Shown: in pieces, positions 16,804 to 26,766 of the stretch
How the letters are laid out: each line of letters begins with the position of its first letter
How positions within the stretch are numbered: position 1 is the stretch's first letter
Assembly: GCA_026986785.1 (NCBI GenBank)
Contig: JALSNW010000052.1
Span: 1-64,000, forward strand
Direction of reading: 5' to 3'
Origin: Deltaproteobacteria bacterium
Lineage (GTDB): Bacteria > Desulfobacterota > Dissulfuribacteria > Dissulfuribacterales > QOAL01
DNA length: 64,000 nucleotides
The notes under the pieces: model-generated
Databases searched by the model: none
Seen by the model: the letters and a program-made list of their open reading frames with translations, nothing else
Told to the model about the DNA's origin: nothing
Program-made: the position numbers and the translations under genes

Positions 16804-18846
16804 ATGGAACAACTGCTAAGCAGAATAAAGATTTCAAGGCTTATAGCAGCCTTTTTTGCCTTTGGATTGCTTGCCTTGACAGCTATCTGTTTTTTGTCGT
16901 ATGCTAATATGCAGGACGGGCTCAGGGGCTTTGAAAAGGTGTCGTCTTTGTTAGTTTCAACTACAAAGAATTCCGGGGAAGATACATCTGCGGCAGTAGT
17001 TCTCGAGCGCGTAAAAGGGGATATATTTTCCATATACGGGGCCTCTGACCCCAACCAGCTGAAAGATTTCCAACAGACTGCCGAGAAAGACCTGGAACTC
17101 ATGGCATCTATCCCCGGGGCCTCAGACCTCGTGGACAAACTGCGAGATTTCATAAGAGAGGCTGTAAAGGTAAACAAGGAGATATACGATATTGGATCGG
17201 TTTGGAAGGAAAAGACAAAACAGATCCAAAAAGACTATTCAGTAATCAGAAAAGATGTCCTCGAGGCAATAGACGAGGCAGAGCTCAATCTGATAATGGA
17301 TGGGGACAGCATCTCTTCAGCTTCGAGCCCAGAAGAGATAAAGGCCAAGGTGGACAAGTTGGTGAATGCCGACTACCAAGCCGTATCTGCACTCAAGGAT
17401 CTTATGGCCCAGTTCCAGGAGTTCTTGCTGATAAGGGCAGAGCTCGGGGAGATAGAGTCATCGGAATATATTGAGCCCTTGAAAGAGAGGTTTAGTGCCT
17501 CTGCCTACAAGATAGATCATCTGGCAGAAACCCTGGCAAGTCTGCCTATTGGTGACAATGTGAGGAAAACTGTAAAAAAGACCGGCTTCTCTATGAGGTC
17601 GGACCTCACTGAGATGTTCAACTTGAAGAGGAGGCTTCTCAAGATCCGTGCTGAAAAAGAAGGCATGGTATCCGGTATGGCATCCCTTACAGGAGATCTG
17701 GACAAGTTGGTAAGAAGGCTAACCAGCGAGATGACCTCTGAGGTTTCCAGTCTGGCCCGGGCCCAGAAGGATAGGCTCGATTCTCGCCTAAAAGTGATCG
17801 GAATAGTCCTTGGGTTGAGCATAATCTTTGCCTTGGTCATCGGGATCTCCGTTACAGGGTTTCTCAGGAGGAGATTCAACTCGGTGACTGCTTTACTGAA
17901 CGCATTGTTTGATCAAATCTCCAGTGGCAATTTCGACTTTTCCCACATAAGGCGTTTGAAGGGGAGAGACGAGGTGGCCAATATCCAGAATCTGCTTTTC
18001 GATACGGTCGTAAAGATAGGAGAAATCCTGAAAGAGGTCTCCGAAGGTTCTCAGGACGTATTCGAAAGGACAAGGAAATTGGATCGGGCAGCCAATGAAA
18101 TGGCAGTATCAGCGGCCAAGACAGAGGATGTGGCCGCAGACATACAAAACTTGGCAGAAGTGGCCAATAAATATGTAAAAAAGGTCACCGTATCCATTGA
18201 AGATGTAAACGATGCTATTGATGAGGTGATGAACCATGTGAGTAGCTCCAGCACGAATGCAGAAGATGCAGAGACGAAACTCTCTGATGTCAAGGTGGCA
18301 GTAAACGAACTCGTGGTATCCTCCAATAAGATAGGGGAGATCACAAGCCTCATAGGTTCTATAGCCGAACAGACAAATCTCCTCGCCCTCAATGCCACCA
18401 TAGAGGCAGCCAGGGCTGGCGAGGCAGGCAAGGGTTTTGCTGTCGTTGCCAATGAGGTAAAGGAGCTGGCCAAGGAGACAGGTGGCTCTGTCGAAGAGAT
18501 AGAAAAGATAGTTACTGAGATACAAAGTGGGGTCAACAGGGTCAGTGTTAGCATCGACCATGCATCCTCTACAATAGCCACCATCTCTGAACAGTCGTTA
18601 AAGGTACGTGACAGTATTGAAACGGAAAAAATAGCCATTGACGATATCAGGGGGCAGGCTGAAGAGACAGAGAAGGAGACAGGCATTATCGTGAAAAGGG
18701 TGAAAGAGATCGTACAGGCCTCCCAGGATACCTCTGGATTGGCAAGAGAGGTGAAAGACGTCTCTGGCAGGCTCAAGGAGGTTGGAGACAGATTGAAAAA
18801 GGGGCTCTCCCACTTCAGTCTCCATAGACATGAAAAGGCGGTCTGA
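16804..18846 (+). CDS. Methyl-accepting chemotaxis protein
   Basis: This is a 680-residue transmembrane chemoreceptor. The first TM helix is at about 11-33 ([19 protein letters not shown]), followed by a long, helical periplasmic region of about 290 residues. The second TM is at about 328-351 ([18 protein letters not shown]), then HAMP, then a cytoplasmic signalling hairpin with the universal tip [19 protein letters not shown]. No CheR-docking pentapeptide is seen at the C-terminus. It is almost certainly co-transcribed with the binding protein 15 bp upstream. Confidence 0.95.
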   Translation: MEQLLSRIKISRLIAAFFAFGLLALTAICFLSYANMQDGLRGFEKVSSLLVSTTKNSGEDTSAAVVLERVKGDIFSIYGASDPNQLKDFQQTAEKDLELMASIPGASDLVDKLRDFIREAVKVNKEIYDIGSVWKEKTKQIQKDYSVIRKDVLEAIDEAELNLIMDGDSISSASSPEEIKAKVDKLVNADYQAVSALKDLMAQFQEFLLIRAELGEIESSEYIEPLKERFSASAYKIDHLAETLASLPIGDNVRKTVKKTGFSMRSDLTEMFNLKRRLLKIRAEKEGMVSGMASLTGDLDKLVRRLTSEMTSEVSSLARAQKDRLDSRLKVIGIVLGLSIIFALVIGISVTGFLRRRFNSVTALLNALFDQISSGNFDFSHIRRLKGRDEVANIQNLLFDTVVKIGEILKEVSEGSQDVFERTRKLDRAANEMAVSAAKTEDVAADIQNLAEVANKYVKKVTVSIEDVNDAIDEVMNHVSSSSTNAEDAETKLSDVKVAVNELVVSSNKIGEITSLIGSIAEQTNLLALNATIEAARAGEAGKGFAVVANEVKELAKETGGSVEEIEKIVTEIQSGVNRVSVSIDHASSTIATISEQSLKVRDSIETEKIAIDDIRGQAEETEKETGIIVKRVKEIVQASQDTSGLAREVKDVSGRLKEVGDRLKKGLSHFSLHRHEKAV

Positions 18847-18960
18847 TGGCTGTTTTCAAGGCACTTTTTGTATGATGGTGCCTTGGGTGGCTACAACAGC
18901 CTCCAAGGGATCAGGAAGTGTTTTCGTCTCACGTCTGAGTCTGATCTCGGCGATTTGGAC

Positions 18961-19012
18961 GAAAGGGGCAGGTCCTCGGGGATTATTCCGTAGAGGGATC
19001 TGCCCCTTTTCA
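18961..19012 (+). terminator. Intrinsic terminator after the chemoreceptor gene
   Basis: AAAGGGGCAGGTCC and GGATCTGCCCCTTTTC can pair into a stem of about 13 bp with a 20-nt loop and a T-run on both strands. It is 115 bp beyond the receptor stop codon. A smaller 8-bp hairpin without a T-run (CAAGGCAC with GTGCCTTG, 18857-18885) lies between. Confidence 0.7.
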
Positions 19013-19075
19013 TTCACTTATCACCATTTTTTGTATCCTATGAGGGGATATCCATTTCATTGAGATCTCCAGACA

Positions 19076-19112
19076 GTTGAACCTGGATTGTGCAGCCTAC
19101 AGGTTTTCCGAG
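19076..19112 (-). repeat. Dispersed intergenic repeat (S type)
   Basis: Read on the minus strand: CTCGGAAAACCTGTAGGC, TGCACAATCCAGGTTCAAC. It pairs with the inverted copy at 19142-19170, so the two form an imperfect inverted repeat of about 95 bp upstream of the copper ATPase gene. Confidence 0.65.
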
Positions 19113-19117
19113 TAATC

Positions 19118-19170
19118 ATTCAAGGGAATTGTCTTTTTCACGGGTTTGAAGTGCATGATCCCGGATTATC
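19118..19170 (+). repeat. Dispersed intergenic repeat (L type)
   Basis: ATTCAAGGGAATTGTCTTTT, TCACGGGTTTGAAGTGC, ATGATCCCGGATTATC. It closely matches the copy at 54211-54264 over about 50 bp and lies 110 bp before the copper ATPase start. Confidence 0.7.
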
Positions 19171-19279
19171 TGTTCTTCTCTGGCCATTCAAAGAAAGATG
19201 GTTATATTGTTTATATATTTATTTTTAGAATAGAAATTAAGAAATGGCTAACTCTATGAATGCCCAGAGAGGAAACAAT

Positions 19280-21646
19280 ATGGAAAATGATAGCTGCCAG
19301 CACTGTGTCATGACAGGCCCGAGCCATGAAAATGGACAGGAGCGATATGTCGATCCGGTTTGTGGAATGTCGACCCATGAGCCAGGACGGTATCTAAGCT
19401 TTGAGTATGAAGGCCAGAAATATCATTTTTGTTCCGAACACTGTTTGAATAAGTTCAAGCAGGATCCCCATGCCTATTTAACACCGCATCCTGTCATCAA
19501 TGGAGAGAGCCTGGATGAAAGGGCAATCTATACCTGCCCCATGCATCCAGAAATCGAGCAAATAGGACCGGGGCTCTGTCCTAAATGTGGTATGGCCCTT
19601 GAGCCAAAGAGCATCTCCCTGGAAGGAGATGAGGAGAACCCAGAATACAGGGACATGCTGAGGCGTTTTGTTATGGGGGCTATCCTGACTGTGCCCCTGG
19701 TCGTTATCGCCATGCGCTCCATGTTGCCAGGAGGGCAGGTGCTCGATCAATTGGTCAAGGAACAGACATGGCAATGGATAGAGTTTTTGCTGGCCACTCC
19801 AGTTGTGTTATGGGCTGGTTGGCCTTTTTTTGTCCGAGGGATCCAGTCGGTAATAAATCAAAACCTCAATATGTTTACCCTCATAGGGCTTGGAATCAGC
19901 GTTGCCTATCTCTACAGCGTGGTAGCTGTCCTCTTTCCAGAGATCTTTCCAGAGATAATGCGTTCCCAGCACGGTACCGTGGGTGTCTATTTCGAGGCCG
20001 CTGCAGTGATAGTAGTACTAATATTATTGGGGCAAGTAATGGAGTTAAGGGCAAGGAGTCAGACAGGTGCGGCAATCAAGGCCCTTCTCGGCCTGGCCCC
20101 AAAAAGTGCCAGGAGGATAAATCCCGACAACTCGGAGGAGGATGTTCCCATTGAACATGTAAAGAGGGGCGACATGCTCAGGATAAGGCCTGGGGAGAAG
20201 ATACCTGTGGATGGCGTGGTCGTTTCGGGTTCCAGCCTGGTGGATGAGTCCATGATCTCTGGGGAGCCAGTACCAGTAAAGAAGGCCAAAGGGGACAAGG
20301 TCATCGGGGCAACGGTAAATACTACAGGGGGCTTGATAATAGAGGCAGAAAAGGTAGGTGCAGAGACCCTGTTGGCACAAATCGTCCAGATGGTGGCAGA
20401 TGCCCAGCGCAGCCGGGCCCCTATACAGAACCTGGCAGACAAGGTGGCTGGCTATTTCGTGCCTGCTGTCATATTGGTGGCCATAATTGCCTTTGGAGGC
20501 TGGTATATGTTGGGTCCTGAGCCAAAACTTGGCCACGCACTCGTTGCAGCAGTCTCCGTGCTGATTATAGCCTGCCCTTGTGCACTAGGCCTTGCTACAC
20601 CGATGTCCATTATGGTGGCCACAGGCAAAGGTGCATCCATGGGGGTGCTCTTTAGAAACGCACAGGCCATAGAGACCTTGCACAGGGTGAATACCCTTGT
20701 GGTGGATAAGACAGGTACCCTCACGGAGGGAAGGCCGAGGCTTGTGTCCATAAGGCCTGTACCTGGTCATGACGAGGAAGAGATCTTGGGCCTGGTCGCA
20801 AGTCTTGAGAAAGGGAGTGAGCATCCCTTGGCCTTTGCCATTTTGGAGGCAGCTCAAAAAAAAGGATTGATGGTGATGGATGCCCAGGCCTTCAGGTCTC
20901 ATACGGGAAAGGGTGTCTCAGGTATAGTGGATGGCAGGGAGATCCTCTTTGGAAATAGGAGGTTACTGGTCGATTTTTCTGTTGACCCATCCCAAATGGA
21001 CAAGGAGGCTACCTCTTTGGCATCTGAAGGGCAAACGGTCATGTTCGTGGCAGTGGATGGAAAACCTGCAGGCCTCTTGGCGGTGGCAGATCCCATCAAG
21101 GCTACTGCCTCCAGGGCAATTGAGACCCTTCATGGAGAGGGTATGGAGATAGTCATGCTCACAGGAGACAATGAGGAGACCGCCAAGTCTGTCGCCAGGA
21201 AACTTGGAATAGACAAGGCAATATCTGAACTGCTGCCACAGCAAAAGGCAGAGGCAATAAAAGGGCTTCAGGCCAAGGCCCGTGTTGTTGCCATGGCTGG
21301 TGATGGCATAAACGATGCACCAGCCCTGGCCCAAGCAGATGTGGGTATAGCCATGGGTACTGGTACTGACATTGCCATGGAGAGCGCTGATGTCACATTG
21401 GTGAAGGGGGATCTTACAGGTATCGTAAGGGCGAGAAAACTCAGTAGGGCAACCATGGCCAATATAAAGCAAAATCTCTTTTTTGCCTTTGTCTATAACG
21501 CTCTCGGTGTGCCTGTGGCCGCAGGAATACTCTATCCGAACTTCGGTATTGTTTTATCTCCAGTGATCGCAGCAGCCGCAATGAGTTTCAGTTCTGTCTC
21601 AGTGGTGACAAATGCCTTGAGACTCAAAAGGCTGAAGGATCTTTAA
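19280..21646 (+). CDS. copA: Copper/heavy-metal P1B-type ATPase with YHS domain
   Basis: This is a membrane efflux pump for monovalent copper or silver, about 788 residues. The N-terminus has CQHC, a YHS domain (YVDPVCGM to CSEHCLNKF) and a heavy-metal-binding domain ([17 protein letters not shown]) in place of the usual HMA domain. The pump core has the CPC helix [13 protein letters not shown] near residue 430, phosphorylation Asp in DKTGTLTEG near 475, and [10 protein letters not shown] near 673. ATG 19280 is preferred over 19244 because GAGAGGAAAC precedes it. CpxP-like and transporter genes follow nearby, consistent with metal stress. Confidence 0.93.
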   Translation: MENDSCQHCVMTGPSHENGQERYVDPVCGMSTHEPGRYLSFEYEGQKYHFCSEHCLNKFKQDPHAYLTPHPVINGESLDERAIYTCPMHPEIEQIGPGLCPKCGMALEPKSISLEGDEENPEYRDMLRRFVMGAILTVPLVVIAMRSMLPGGQVLDQLVKEQTWQWIEFLLATPVVLWAGWPFFVRGIQSVINQNLNMFTLIGLGISVAYLYSVVAVLFPEIFPEIMRSQHGTVGVYFEAAAVIVVLILLGQVMELRARSQTGAAIKALLGLAPKSARRINPDNSEEDVPIEHVKRGDMLRIRPGEKIPVDGVVVSGSSLVDESMISGEPVPVKKAKGDKVIGATVNTTGGLIIEAEKVGAETLLAQIVQMVADAQRSRAPIQNLADKVAGYFVPAVILVAIIAFGGWYMLGPEPKLGHALVAAVSVLIIACPCALGLATPMSIMVATGKGASMGVLFRNAQAIETLHRVNTLVVDKTGTLTEGRPRLVSIRPVPGHDEEEILGLVASLEKGSEHPLAFAILEAAQKKGLMVMDAQAFRSHTGKGVSGIVDGREILFGNRRLLVDFSVDPSQMDKEATSLASEGQTVMFVAVDGKPAGLLAVADPIKATASRAIETLHGEGMEIVMLTGDNEETAKSVARKLGIDKAISELLPQQKAEAIKGLQAKARVVAMAGDGINDAPALAQADVGIAMGTGTDIAMESADVTLVKGDLTGIVRARKLSRATMANIKQNLFFAFVYNALGVPVAAGILYPNFGIVLSPVIAAAAMSFSSVSVVTNALRLKRLKDL

Positions 21647-21683
21647 TACGGGTTATGGCCTGTTTCATGGATGATGTGCCAAG

Positions 21684-22730
21684 ATGAAGGAGAGATTGCC
21701 GCCGAGGTATATTTTGAAGACCGGCCAGGAAAGATGTTACCATGTCGATGGCAATATCATCCCATGCTCTGCAACAGGTCAAGATGGTGAATATCAGGTT
21801 GGGGTCGAGATACCCTGTTCCAGATTCGGCCTTGAAGGCCAGGTGGTCTTTGACAATCTCACCGGCCTTACCTGGACCAGAGACGCCAATATCAACACCT
21901 TCCCCATGTCCTGGAAAGAAGGTTTCGCGTTTTTACATGAATTGAACAAAGACAATTATGGGGGTTATTCGGACTGGCGTATGCCCAACCGAAGGGAGCT
22001 AAGGAGCCTGCTCCACATGGAGACCATGAATCCAGTATTGCCCTCTGGGCACCCTTTTATAAACGTATTCCACGGCTGGTATTGGACCTCCACTACAGCT
22101 GCCATCAACAGGTCTTATGCTTGGTATATCCATCTTGGTGGGGCCCGCATGTTTTATGGCAGAAAGGACCAGGAGTGTATCGTTTGGCCAGTAAGGGGAG
22201 ATTCGAGGTTGATACCAGCCACTGGTCAAAAGAGCTGTTTTGATGTCATTGGCCGTGTCATCCCTTGTGCAGCCACTTGTCAGGATGGCGAGTTCAAGAC
22301 AGGTGTGGCCTGGCCCGAGCCTCGTTTTACTGGGAAAGGCCAGGTGGTCTTTGACAATCTCACCGGCCTTACCTGGACCAGAGACGCCGACCTGGGTCAG
22401 GGCCTTATATCCTGGCTGGATGCCTTTGGTATCGTAAGGAATCTCAATACCAAAAGACTTGGTGGCCTTGGTGATTGGCGTCTTCCAAACATCAACGAAC
22501 TCGAGTCCCTCGTGGACTGCCAACATCATTCTCCAGCCCTTCCCAAAGGTCATCCATTTGTCAATGTGCAAGAATTTTACTGGTCATCGACCACGAGCTT
22601 TTTTGAACCAACTTGGTCTTGGGCCCTTTACCTCCAAAAGGGGGCAATTGGCGTTGGACTCAAGAAGGGACGCCACTTCCACTGCTGGGCTGTAAGATCA
22701 GGCCTTGGGGACCGAATCAGGAAGAGATAG
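21684..22730 (+). CDS. Protein with two DUF1566 (Lcl-type) domains
   Basis: The 348-residue protein has two tandem copies of a unit ending in the DUF1566/Lcl C-terminal fold. Each unit has a GQ-C-D leader, GLTWTRDA, a W-R-LPN/MPN motif (DWRMPNRREL, DWRLPNINEL), a YWTST/YWSST motif and a closing VWPVRG/CWAVRSG. No signal peptide is evident. The function of the domain is not established; it occurs in surface and collagen-like proteins. The two units share a perfect 53-bp stretch (see findings). It starts 37 bp after the copper ATPase. Confidence 0.85.
   Translation: MKERLPPRYILKTGQERCYHVDGNIIPCSATGQDGEYQVGVEIPCSRFGLEGQVVFDNLTGLTWTRDANINTFPMSWKEGFAFLHELNKDNYGGYSDWRMPNRRELRSLLHMETMNPVLPSGHPFINVFHGWYWTSTTAAINRSYAWYIHLGGARMFYGRKDQECIVWPVRGDSRLIPATGQKSCFDVIGRVIPCAATCQDGEFKTGVAWPEPRFTGKGQVVFDNLTGLTWTRDADLGQGLISWLDAFGIVRNLNTKRLGGLGDWRLPNINELESLVDCQHHSPALPKGHPFVNVQEFYWSSTTSFFEPTWSWALYLQKGAIGVGLKKGRHFHCWAVRSGLGDRIRKR
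21835..21887 (+). repeat. 53-bp perfect direct repeat, first copy
   Basis: It starts AAGGCCAGGTGGTCTTTGAC, ends CTGGACCAGAGACGCC, and is identical to 22336-22388. It encodes GQVVFDNLTGLTWTRDA in each DUF1566 unit. The neighbouring sequence of the two units is much more diverged. Confidence 0.9.
22336..22388 (+). repeat. 53-bp perfect direct repeat, second copy
   Basis: Identical to 21835-21887, in the second DUF1566 unit of the same gene, in the same frame. Confidence 0.9.
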
Positions 22731-22806
22731 CCCAGCAAAAAAGCCTCTCTAAAGACATACTCGATCTGCCCCCTGTGTTAATTCCAGCCAATGTGTTTTG
22801 AGCTTG

Positions 22807-23262
22807 CTATTTAGGGCTGCTGTCGATGAGCTTGTCCAACATCTTCAGTCGCAGGTTCAACATGTCCTTTTCTATGAGGGCAAGATCCTTAGGGCTGGTA
22901 TCTGGGTGGCGCAATGCCTCGAGATAGTCGAAACGCCTTTCCATCATCTGCCGCCTGAGGGCTACTGTATCGTCTAAAAACCTCTGTCGCTGTTCGTCTG
23001 ACATCCGTTTCAGCAACATGCATCCTGCCATGCCTTTGCATCCCATCATGGCCATGAACATCCCATTCTTTTCATCCATCATGCCCATGCGATGCCTGAA
23101 GCCCTTTGTCTTTCCTGCCATCATCTTTTTGGCCATCATCTCTTTCTGAAAACAGTTACATGGGCTCGTGTCCTTTGTTTCCCCCATTGTGACAGAGGGA
23201 CCAGCCAGTAGAGCTATGGCCAAGATCAAAGAGGGAATGATCCTTTTCAAATCGGTTCTCAT
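22807..23262 (-). CDS. Small Met-rich periplasmic protein, CpxP/Spy/ZraP-like
   Basis: The 151-residue exported protein has a signal peptide (LKRIIPSLILAIALLAG, then TMGE) and a mature part rich in Met, Cys and His (MMAKKMMAGKTKGFRHRMGM, then MFMAMMGCKGMAGCML). A C-terminal helical region (MSDEQRQRFLDDTVALRRQM) resembles the LTxxQ-type hairpin of periplasmic metal-stress chaperones. ATG 23262 follows AAAGGAGG; the 44 upstream in-frame codons look non-coding. Its position next to a copper ATPase suggests metal binding. Family membership is inferred from pattern only. Confidence 0.7.
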   Translation of the reverse strand: MRTDLKRIIPSLILAIALLAGPSVTMGETKDTSPCNCFQKEMMAKKMMAGKTKGFRHRMGMMDEKNGMFMAMMGCKGMAGCMLLKRMSDEQRQRFLDDTVALRRQMMERRFDYLEALRHPDTSPKDLALIEKDMLNLRLKMLDKLIDSSPK

Positions 23263-23420
23263 CTTAACTTCCTCCTTTTTGTTGGATATATTATCCAACG
23301 AGTTTTTTGCACCATATATTCTTTTAACATAGTTGGTCCCCTGAGACAAAATCTGTTGCCGGGCGGATTCGGCCTCTAACGGATTTGATTTCACACTTTG
23401 GGGCCAGAGGCATCACAAAG

Positions 23421-24800
23421 ATGGGAAAATCGCCTGATATAGGTAAACCGGGGGACATGTCCAAGATCAAGATTCATGGTGTCAGGGCCGAAGTGTTTGG
23501 TTGGGCCATGTACGACTGGGCCAATTCTGCCTTTAGTACCATTGTTGTAACAACGCTTCTGGGACCATATCTCACAGGTCTTGGAGAAAAAGTCGGAGGA
23601 GTGGTCATAAATGGGTTTTCCATTGAGCCAAGTGCCTTCTTCCCTGCCTGTGTCTCTGTCTCTGTATTGCTTCAGGTTGTCTTTTTGCCCCTTATCGGTG
23701 TATTGGCCGATAATGCCCGCATGAAAAAGGAGATGCTCGTAGGCTTTGCCATCACTGGCTCTATTGCAACGCTTTTACTTTATTTCATAAGGCCTGACTT
23801 ATTGGCAGTGGGCACGAAGGGAGCCGTGTTGCTTGGGGGCCTGTTTTTCGTCCTGGCAAATTTTGCTTTTGGGGCATCGATTGTCCTGTGTAATGCCTTT
23901 CTTACCCATATTGCATCACCAGAACAACGGGACAGGGTCAGTTCCTTTGGGTGGGCCTTGGGATACCTCGGCGGGGGAATAGCACTGGCGATAACCCTTG
24001 TATTTTTTAGATGGATGGCAGATCAGGAACTGGCAGTTCGTCTGTCTCTGGCTTTTGCAGGAGGGTGGTGGTTGCTATTCACCTTGATGTTTCCTGCCAG
24101 GTATCTCAGTAATGGTCAGCCCAACAAGTACGTGTTCACCGAAGGTGCATCTCTTGGAAACGGCTTCAGGCAGATCTTCCATACCCTTCACTCCATGTAC
24201 CATAATTATCCTGAGACCCTCAAGTTTCTGACAGCCTATCTGTTTTACAACGATGGCATCCAGACGGTCATCGTGGTCGCCACCATCTTCGCATCCGAGG
24301 AACTGGGTGTGGATGCCAAGATACTTGTCTATCTTATTGTCATGATCCAGTTTGTGGCCTTTGCGGGTTCTTTATTGTTTGGGTGGTTGACTGGCTGGAT
24401 AGGGGCAAAGAAGGCCATAATGTTATCCCTGTTTGTCTGGTCACTTGTGACTATTTATGCATGTGTCTTCCTTCATAACACCGCAGAGCTTTTTTTCATG
24501 GGGGCGGTGGTGGCCCTGGTACTTGGTGGTTCCCAGGCCCTGAGCCGCTCTCTGTTCTCTCAGCTCATCCCTGAAAGGAGCGAGGCTGAATATTTTGCCT
24601 TTTACGAAATAAGTGAGAGGGGTACCTCATGGATAGGTCCCCTTGCCTTTTCTGCTGCCATACAGATGACAGGCAGTTGTCGTATCGCCATTTTTCCTTT
24701 GGTGCTGTTTTTCGTGATGGGCCTTATATTATTAAGCCGGGTCAATGTCAGGATGGGAATGGTTAGGGCAGGAAATGACGTTACAGGTGTGATCATATAG
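23421..24800 (+). CDS. MFS transporter, UMF1 family
   Basis: This integral membrane protein of about 459 residues has some twelve hydrophobic segments. The N-terminal FGWAMYDWANSAFSTIVVTT is diagnostic for the UMF1 family (relatives of yeast Atg22), as are LPLIGVLADNARMKKEML and ALSRSLFSQLIPERSEAEYF near the C-terminus. The substrate is unknown. Starts at 23385, 23421 or 23457 are possible; 23421 has AGAGG nine bases upstream. Confidence 0.85.
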   Translation: MGKSPDIGKPGDMSKIKIHGVRAEVFGWAMYDWANSAFSTIVVTTLLGPYLTGLGEKVGGVVINGFSIEPSAFFPACVSVSVLLQVVFLPLIGVLADNARMKKEMLVGFAITGSIATLLLYFIRPDLLAVGTKGAVLLGGLFFVLANFAFGASIVLCNAFLTHIASPEQRDRVSSFGWALGYLGGGIALAITLVFFRWMADQELAVRLSLAFAGGWWLLFTLMFPARYLSNGQPNKYVFTEGASLGNGFRQIFHTLHSMYHNYPETLKFLTAYLFYNDGIQTVIVVATIFASEELGVDAKILVYLIVMIQFVAFAGSLLFGWLTGWIGAKKAIMLSLFVWSLVTIYACVFLHNTAELFFMGAVVALVLGGSQALSRSLFSQLIPERSEAEYFAFYEISERGTSWIGPLAFSAAIQMTGSCRIAIFPLVLFFVMGLILLSRVNVRMGMVRAGNDVTGVII

Positions 24801-24855
24801 GGTGTGAGCAATGACTGTTTGGGGAGACTCTACTTGGTCTTACGGGTGAACGAAA

Positions 24856-25290
24856 ATGAAAAGGGTGATAACCATCAAAAATGGAATAGAGATACCTGAG
24901 AGGGAGCTGCGATTCACATTCTCCAGGTCTAGTGGGCCAGGAGGACAAAACGTCAACAAGGTGAATACACGTGTTACACTGAATTTTGATCTCGATGGCT
25001 CCAAGAGCCTTACAGAAGAGGAAAAGATAAGAATAAGGAAGAGCCTGGCCTCACGCATCAGCCAAAACGGGGTGCTCAAGGTAACTGCTGGGTATCATAG
25101 GAGCCAGAAGGCAAATAGGGAGGCTGCCACCAAGCGTTTTTCCCAACTCATGGAATGGGCCCTTTCAGAGAAGAAGCCAAGGAAGAGGACAAAGCTGCCA
25201 AGGGCAGCAAAGGAGAGACGACTAAGGGAGAAGAGACACAGGAGCCGAATAAAACAGTACAGAAAAAGGGACCTTTGGGACGGTTGGTAG
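24856..25290 (+). CDS. arfB: Ribosome-rescue peptidyl-tRNA hydrolase ArfB
   Basis: ArfB (YaeJ) releases peptide from ribosomes stalled without a stop codon. The 144-residue protein has the catalytic GGQ at 29-31 within FSRSSGPGGQNVNKVNTRV and a long basic tail (KKPRKRTKLPRAAKERR onward) that enters the empty mRNA channel. It lacks the codon-recognition domains of RF1/RF2, so it is a rescue factor and not a release factor. It converges on korC with 68 bp between. Confidence 0.93.
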   Translation: MKRVITIKNGIEIPERELRFTFSRSSGPGGQNVNKVNTRVTLNFDLDGSKSLTEEEKIRIRKSLASRISQNGVLKVTAGYHRSQKANREAATKRFSQLMEWALSEKKPRKRTKLPRAAKERRLREKRHRSRIKQYRKRDLWDGW

Positions 25291-25358
25291 GTAAAAACAA
25301 CAGAACTTCCTTGGGGCGAACATGTCCGAAGGCCCAGGGACCCTACTTTTTGACAATA

Positions 25359-25946
25359 TCATGATACCTGCCAGCCAAAATACGCCTTACAGGCTATCTT
25401 CACACCTTGATCCACAGCCATACAGTCTATGTCAAGCACTTTTGAGGGTACATGTTTCTCCAGTGTCAGTTTAAGGGCCTCTGGGGCAATAAGGCGAGAG
25501 AGTGTGGCAAGGGCCCCCAGGGCGATCATATTGGCGACCACTGGTGTCTTCATCATCTTTACAGCCATTTCTGTAAAGGGTGCCTTGAATACATGTTCAA
25601 AGGGCTCCGGGATGTCTTCGACAAGGGTAGTGTTTACGATTATCAGTCCGTCTGGACCAAGCATGGGGGCATATCTGTCCATTGCCTCCTGTGACATGGC
25701 GATCAGGATGTTCGGCCTCGTTATCCTTGGATAGTCTATGGGGTCTGAATCAATTATGATTTCTGCAGTTGAAACCCCTCCTCTCACCTCTGGTCCATAA
25801 CAGGGCACCATTGCCGCTTGGCATCCTTGGTACACGGCTGCAGTCTCGGCAAGGAGTTTCCCCCCCAGGATTATTCCCTGTCCCCCAGAGCCACTGACTA
25901 CTATCTCGAAGCGTCCCTGAGGAATTTGGGTATTGGCATCATTCAT
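25359..25946 (-). CDS. korC: 2-oxoacid:ferredoxin oxidoreductase, gamma subunit
   Basis: The gamma-type subunit (195 residues) has the glycine-rich IVVSGSGGQGIILGGKLLAE and the SYGPEVRGG-like motif PCYGPEVRGGVSTAEIIID. With the three genes upstream it forms a four-subunit oxidoreductase converting a 2-oxoacid (most likely 2-oxoglutarate) to its CoA ester with reduction of ferredoxin. It overlaps korB by 8 bp. Confidence 0.9.
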   Translation of the reverse strand: MNDANTQIPQGRFEIVVSGSGGQGIILGGKLLAETAAVYQGCQAAMVPCYGPEVRGGVSTAEIIIDSDPIDYPRITRPNILIAMSQEAMDRYAPMLGPDGLIIVNTTLVEDIPEPFEHVFKAPFTEMAVKMMKTPVVANMIALGALATLSRLIAPEALKLTLEKHVPSKVLDIDCMAVDQGVKIACKAYFGWQVS

Positions 25947-26766
25947 TCAGACCGCTCCGTGCAACTTTTGTATATGCATCGGTATATTCTGGCCTGGAGG
26001 ATGAATGGATAATGCCTATGGGGAACAGGTCTTTTTTTTCCTTCTCTGGCAACTGCCTGAATATGTCAATGGGCACTCCATGTTCTTTTTGCCAGCGTAG
26101 CATCTTCACCGCTGTTTCTCTCTGGTTTCTCTTGCCATAGTTTATATGACATCCTGCTATTACATCTATCACAGAGAAACCGTGGTGATCTATGCCTCTT
26201 GAAATCAGATGAACAAGGTCGAAGGCATGCCACGTGGTGGATCGTGCTATGAAAGTGGCACCTGCTCCCTTTGCAAGTTCACATATATCGAAAGGTGATT
26301 CCACTGAACCCGCAGGAGAGGTGGCTGTCCTTTCCCCCTTTGGGGTAAGGGGGGAATATTGTCCCCCAGTCATACCATAGGTGAAGTTGTCAAAGATGAT
26401 GACCGTCAGGTCTATGTTCCTCCTTGCAGCGTGGATGAAGTGATTGCCTCCAATGGCTGCTATGTCACCATCGCCTGCCAGTACGACTACAGTGAGTTGG
26501 GGGCTGACTATTTTGATCCCCGTGGCCAAGGGGATGGCCCTGCCATGGGCCGTGTGGACAGTGTCGAAATCGAGATATTCTACAACCCTTGAAGAACAGC
26601 CGATACCAGATACTATTACCGTCTTGTCTGGATCAAGGCAGAGGGCTTCTACTGCCCTCAGAAAGGCCTGGGTAATGATGCCATTTCCGCATCCAGGGCA
26701 CCAGATGTGGGGTAGGCGATGGGTACGCAGGTGCCTTTTTATCTCAGATAGGCCTGTCGATAGCAC
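25939..26766 (-). CDS. korB: 2-oxoacid:ferredoxin oxidoreductase, beta subunit (TPP-binding)
   Basis: The 275-residue TPP-binding subunit has HIWCPGCGNGIITQAF, IVSGIGCSSRVVEYL, the TPP motif LAGDGDIAAIGGNHFIHAAR and NFTYGMTGGQYSPLTPKGE. It overlaps korA by 23 bp. The split alpha/beta arrangement with a separate ferredoxin subunit favours 2-oxoglutarate as substrate over pyruvate. Confidence 0.92.
   Translation of the reverse strand: MLSTGLSEIKRHLRTHRLPHIWCPGCGNGIITQAFLRAVEALCLDPDKTVIVSGIGCSSRVVEYLDFDTVHTAHGRAIPLATGIKIVSPQLTVVVLAGDGDIAAIGGNHFIHAARRNIDLTVIIFDNFTYGMTGGQYSPLTPKGERTATSPAGSVESPFDICELAKGAGATFIARSTTWHAFDLVHLISRGIDHHGFSVIDVIAGCHINYGKRNQRETAVKMLRWQKEHGVPIDIFRQLPEKEKKDLFPIGIIHSSSRPEYTDAYTKVARSGLNE

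Noticed and set aside
18857-18885. 8-bp hairpin CAAGGCAC/GTGCCTTG after the chemoreceptor as terminator
   Set aside because: No T-run follows it; the hairpin at 18961-19012 is the better terminator.
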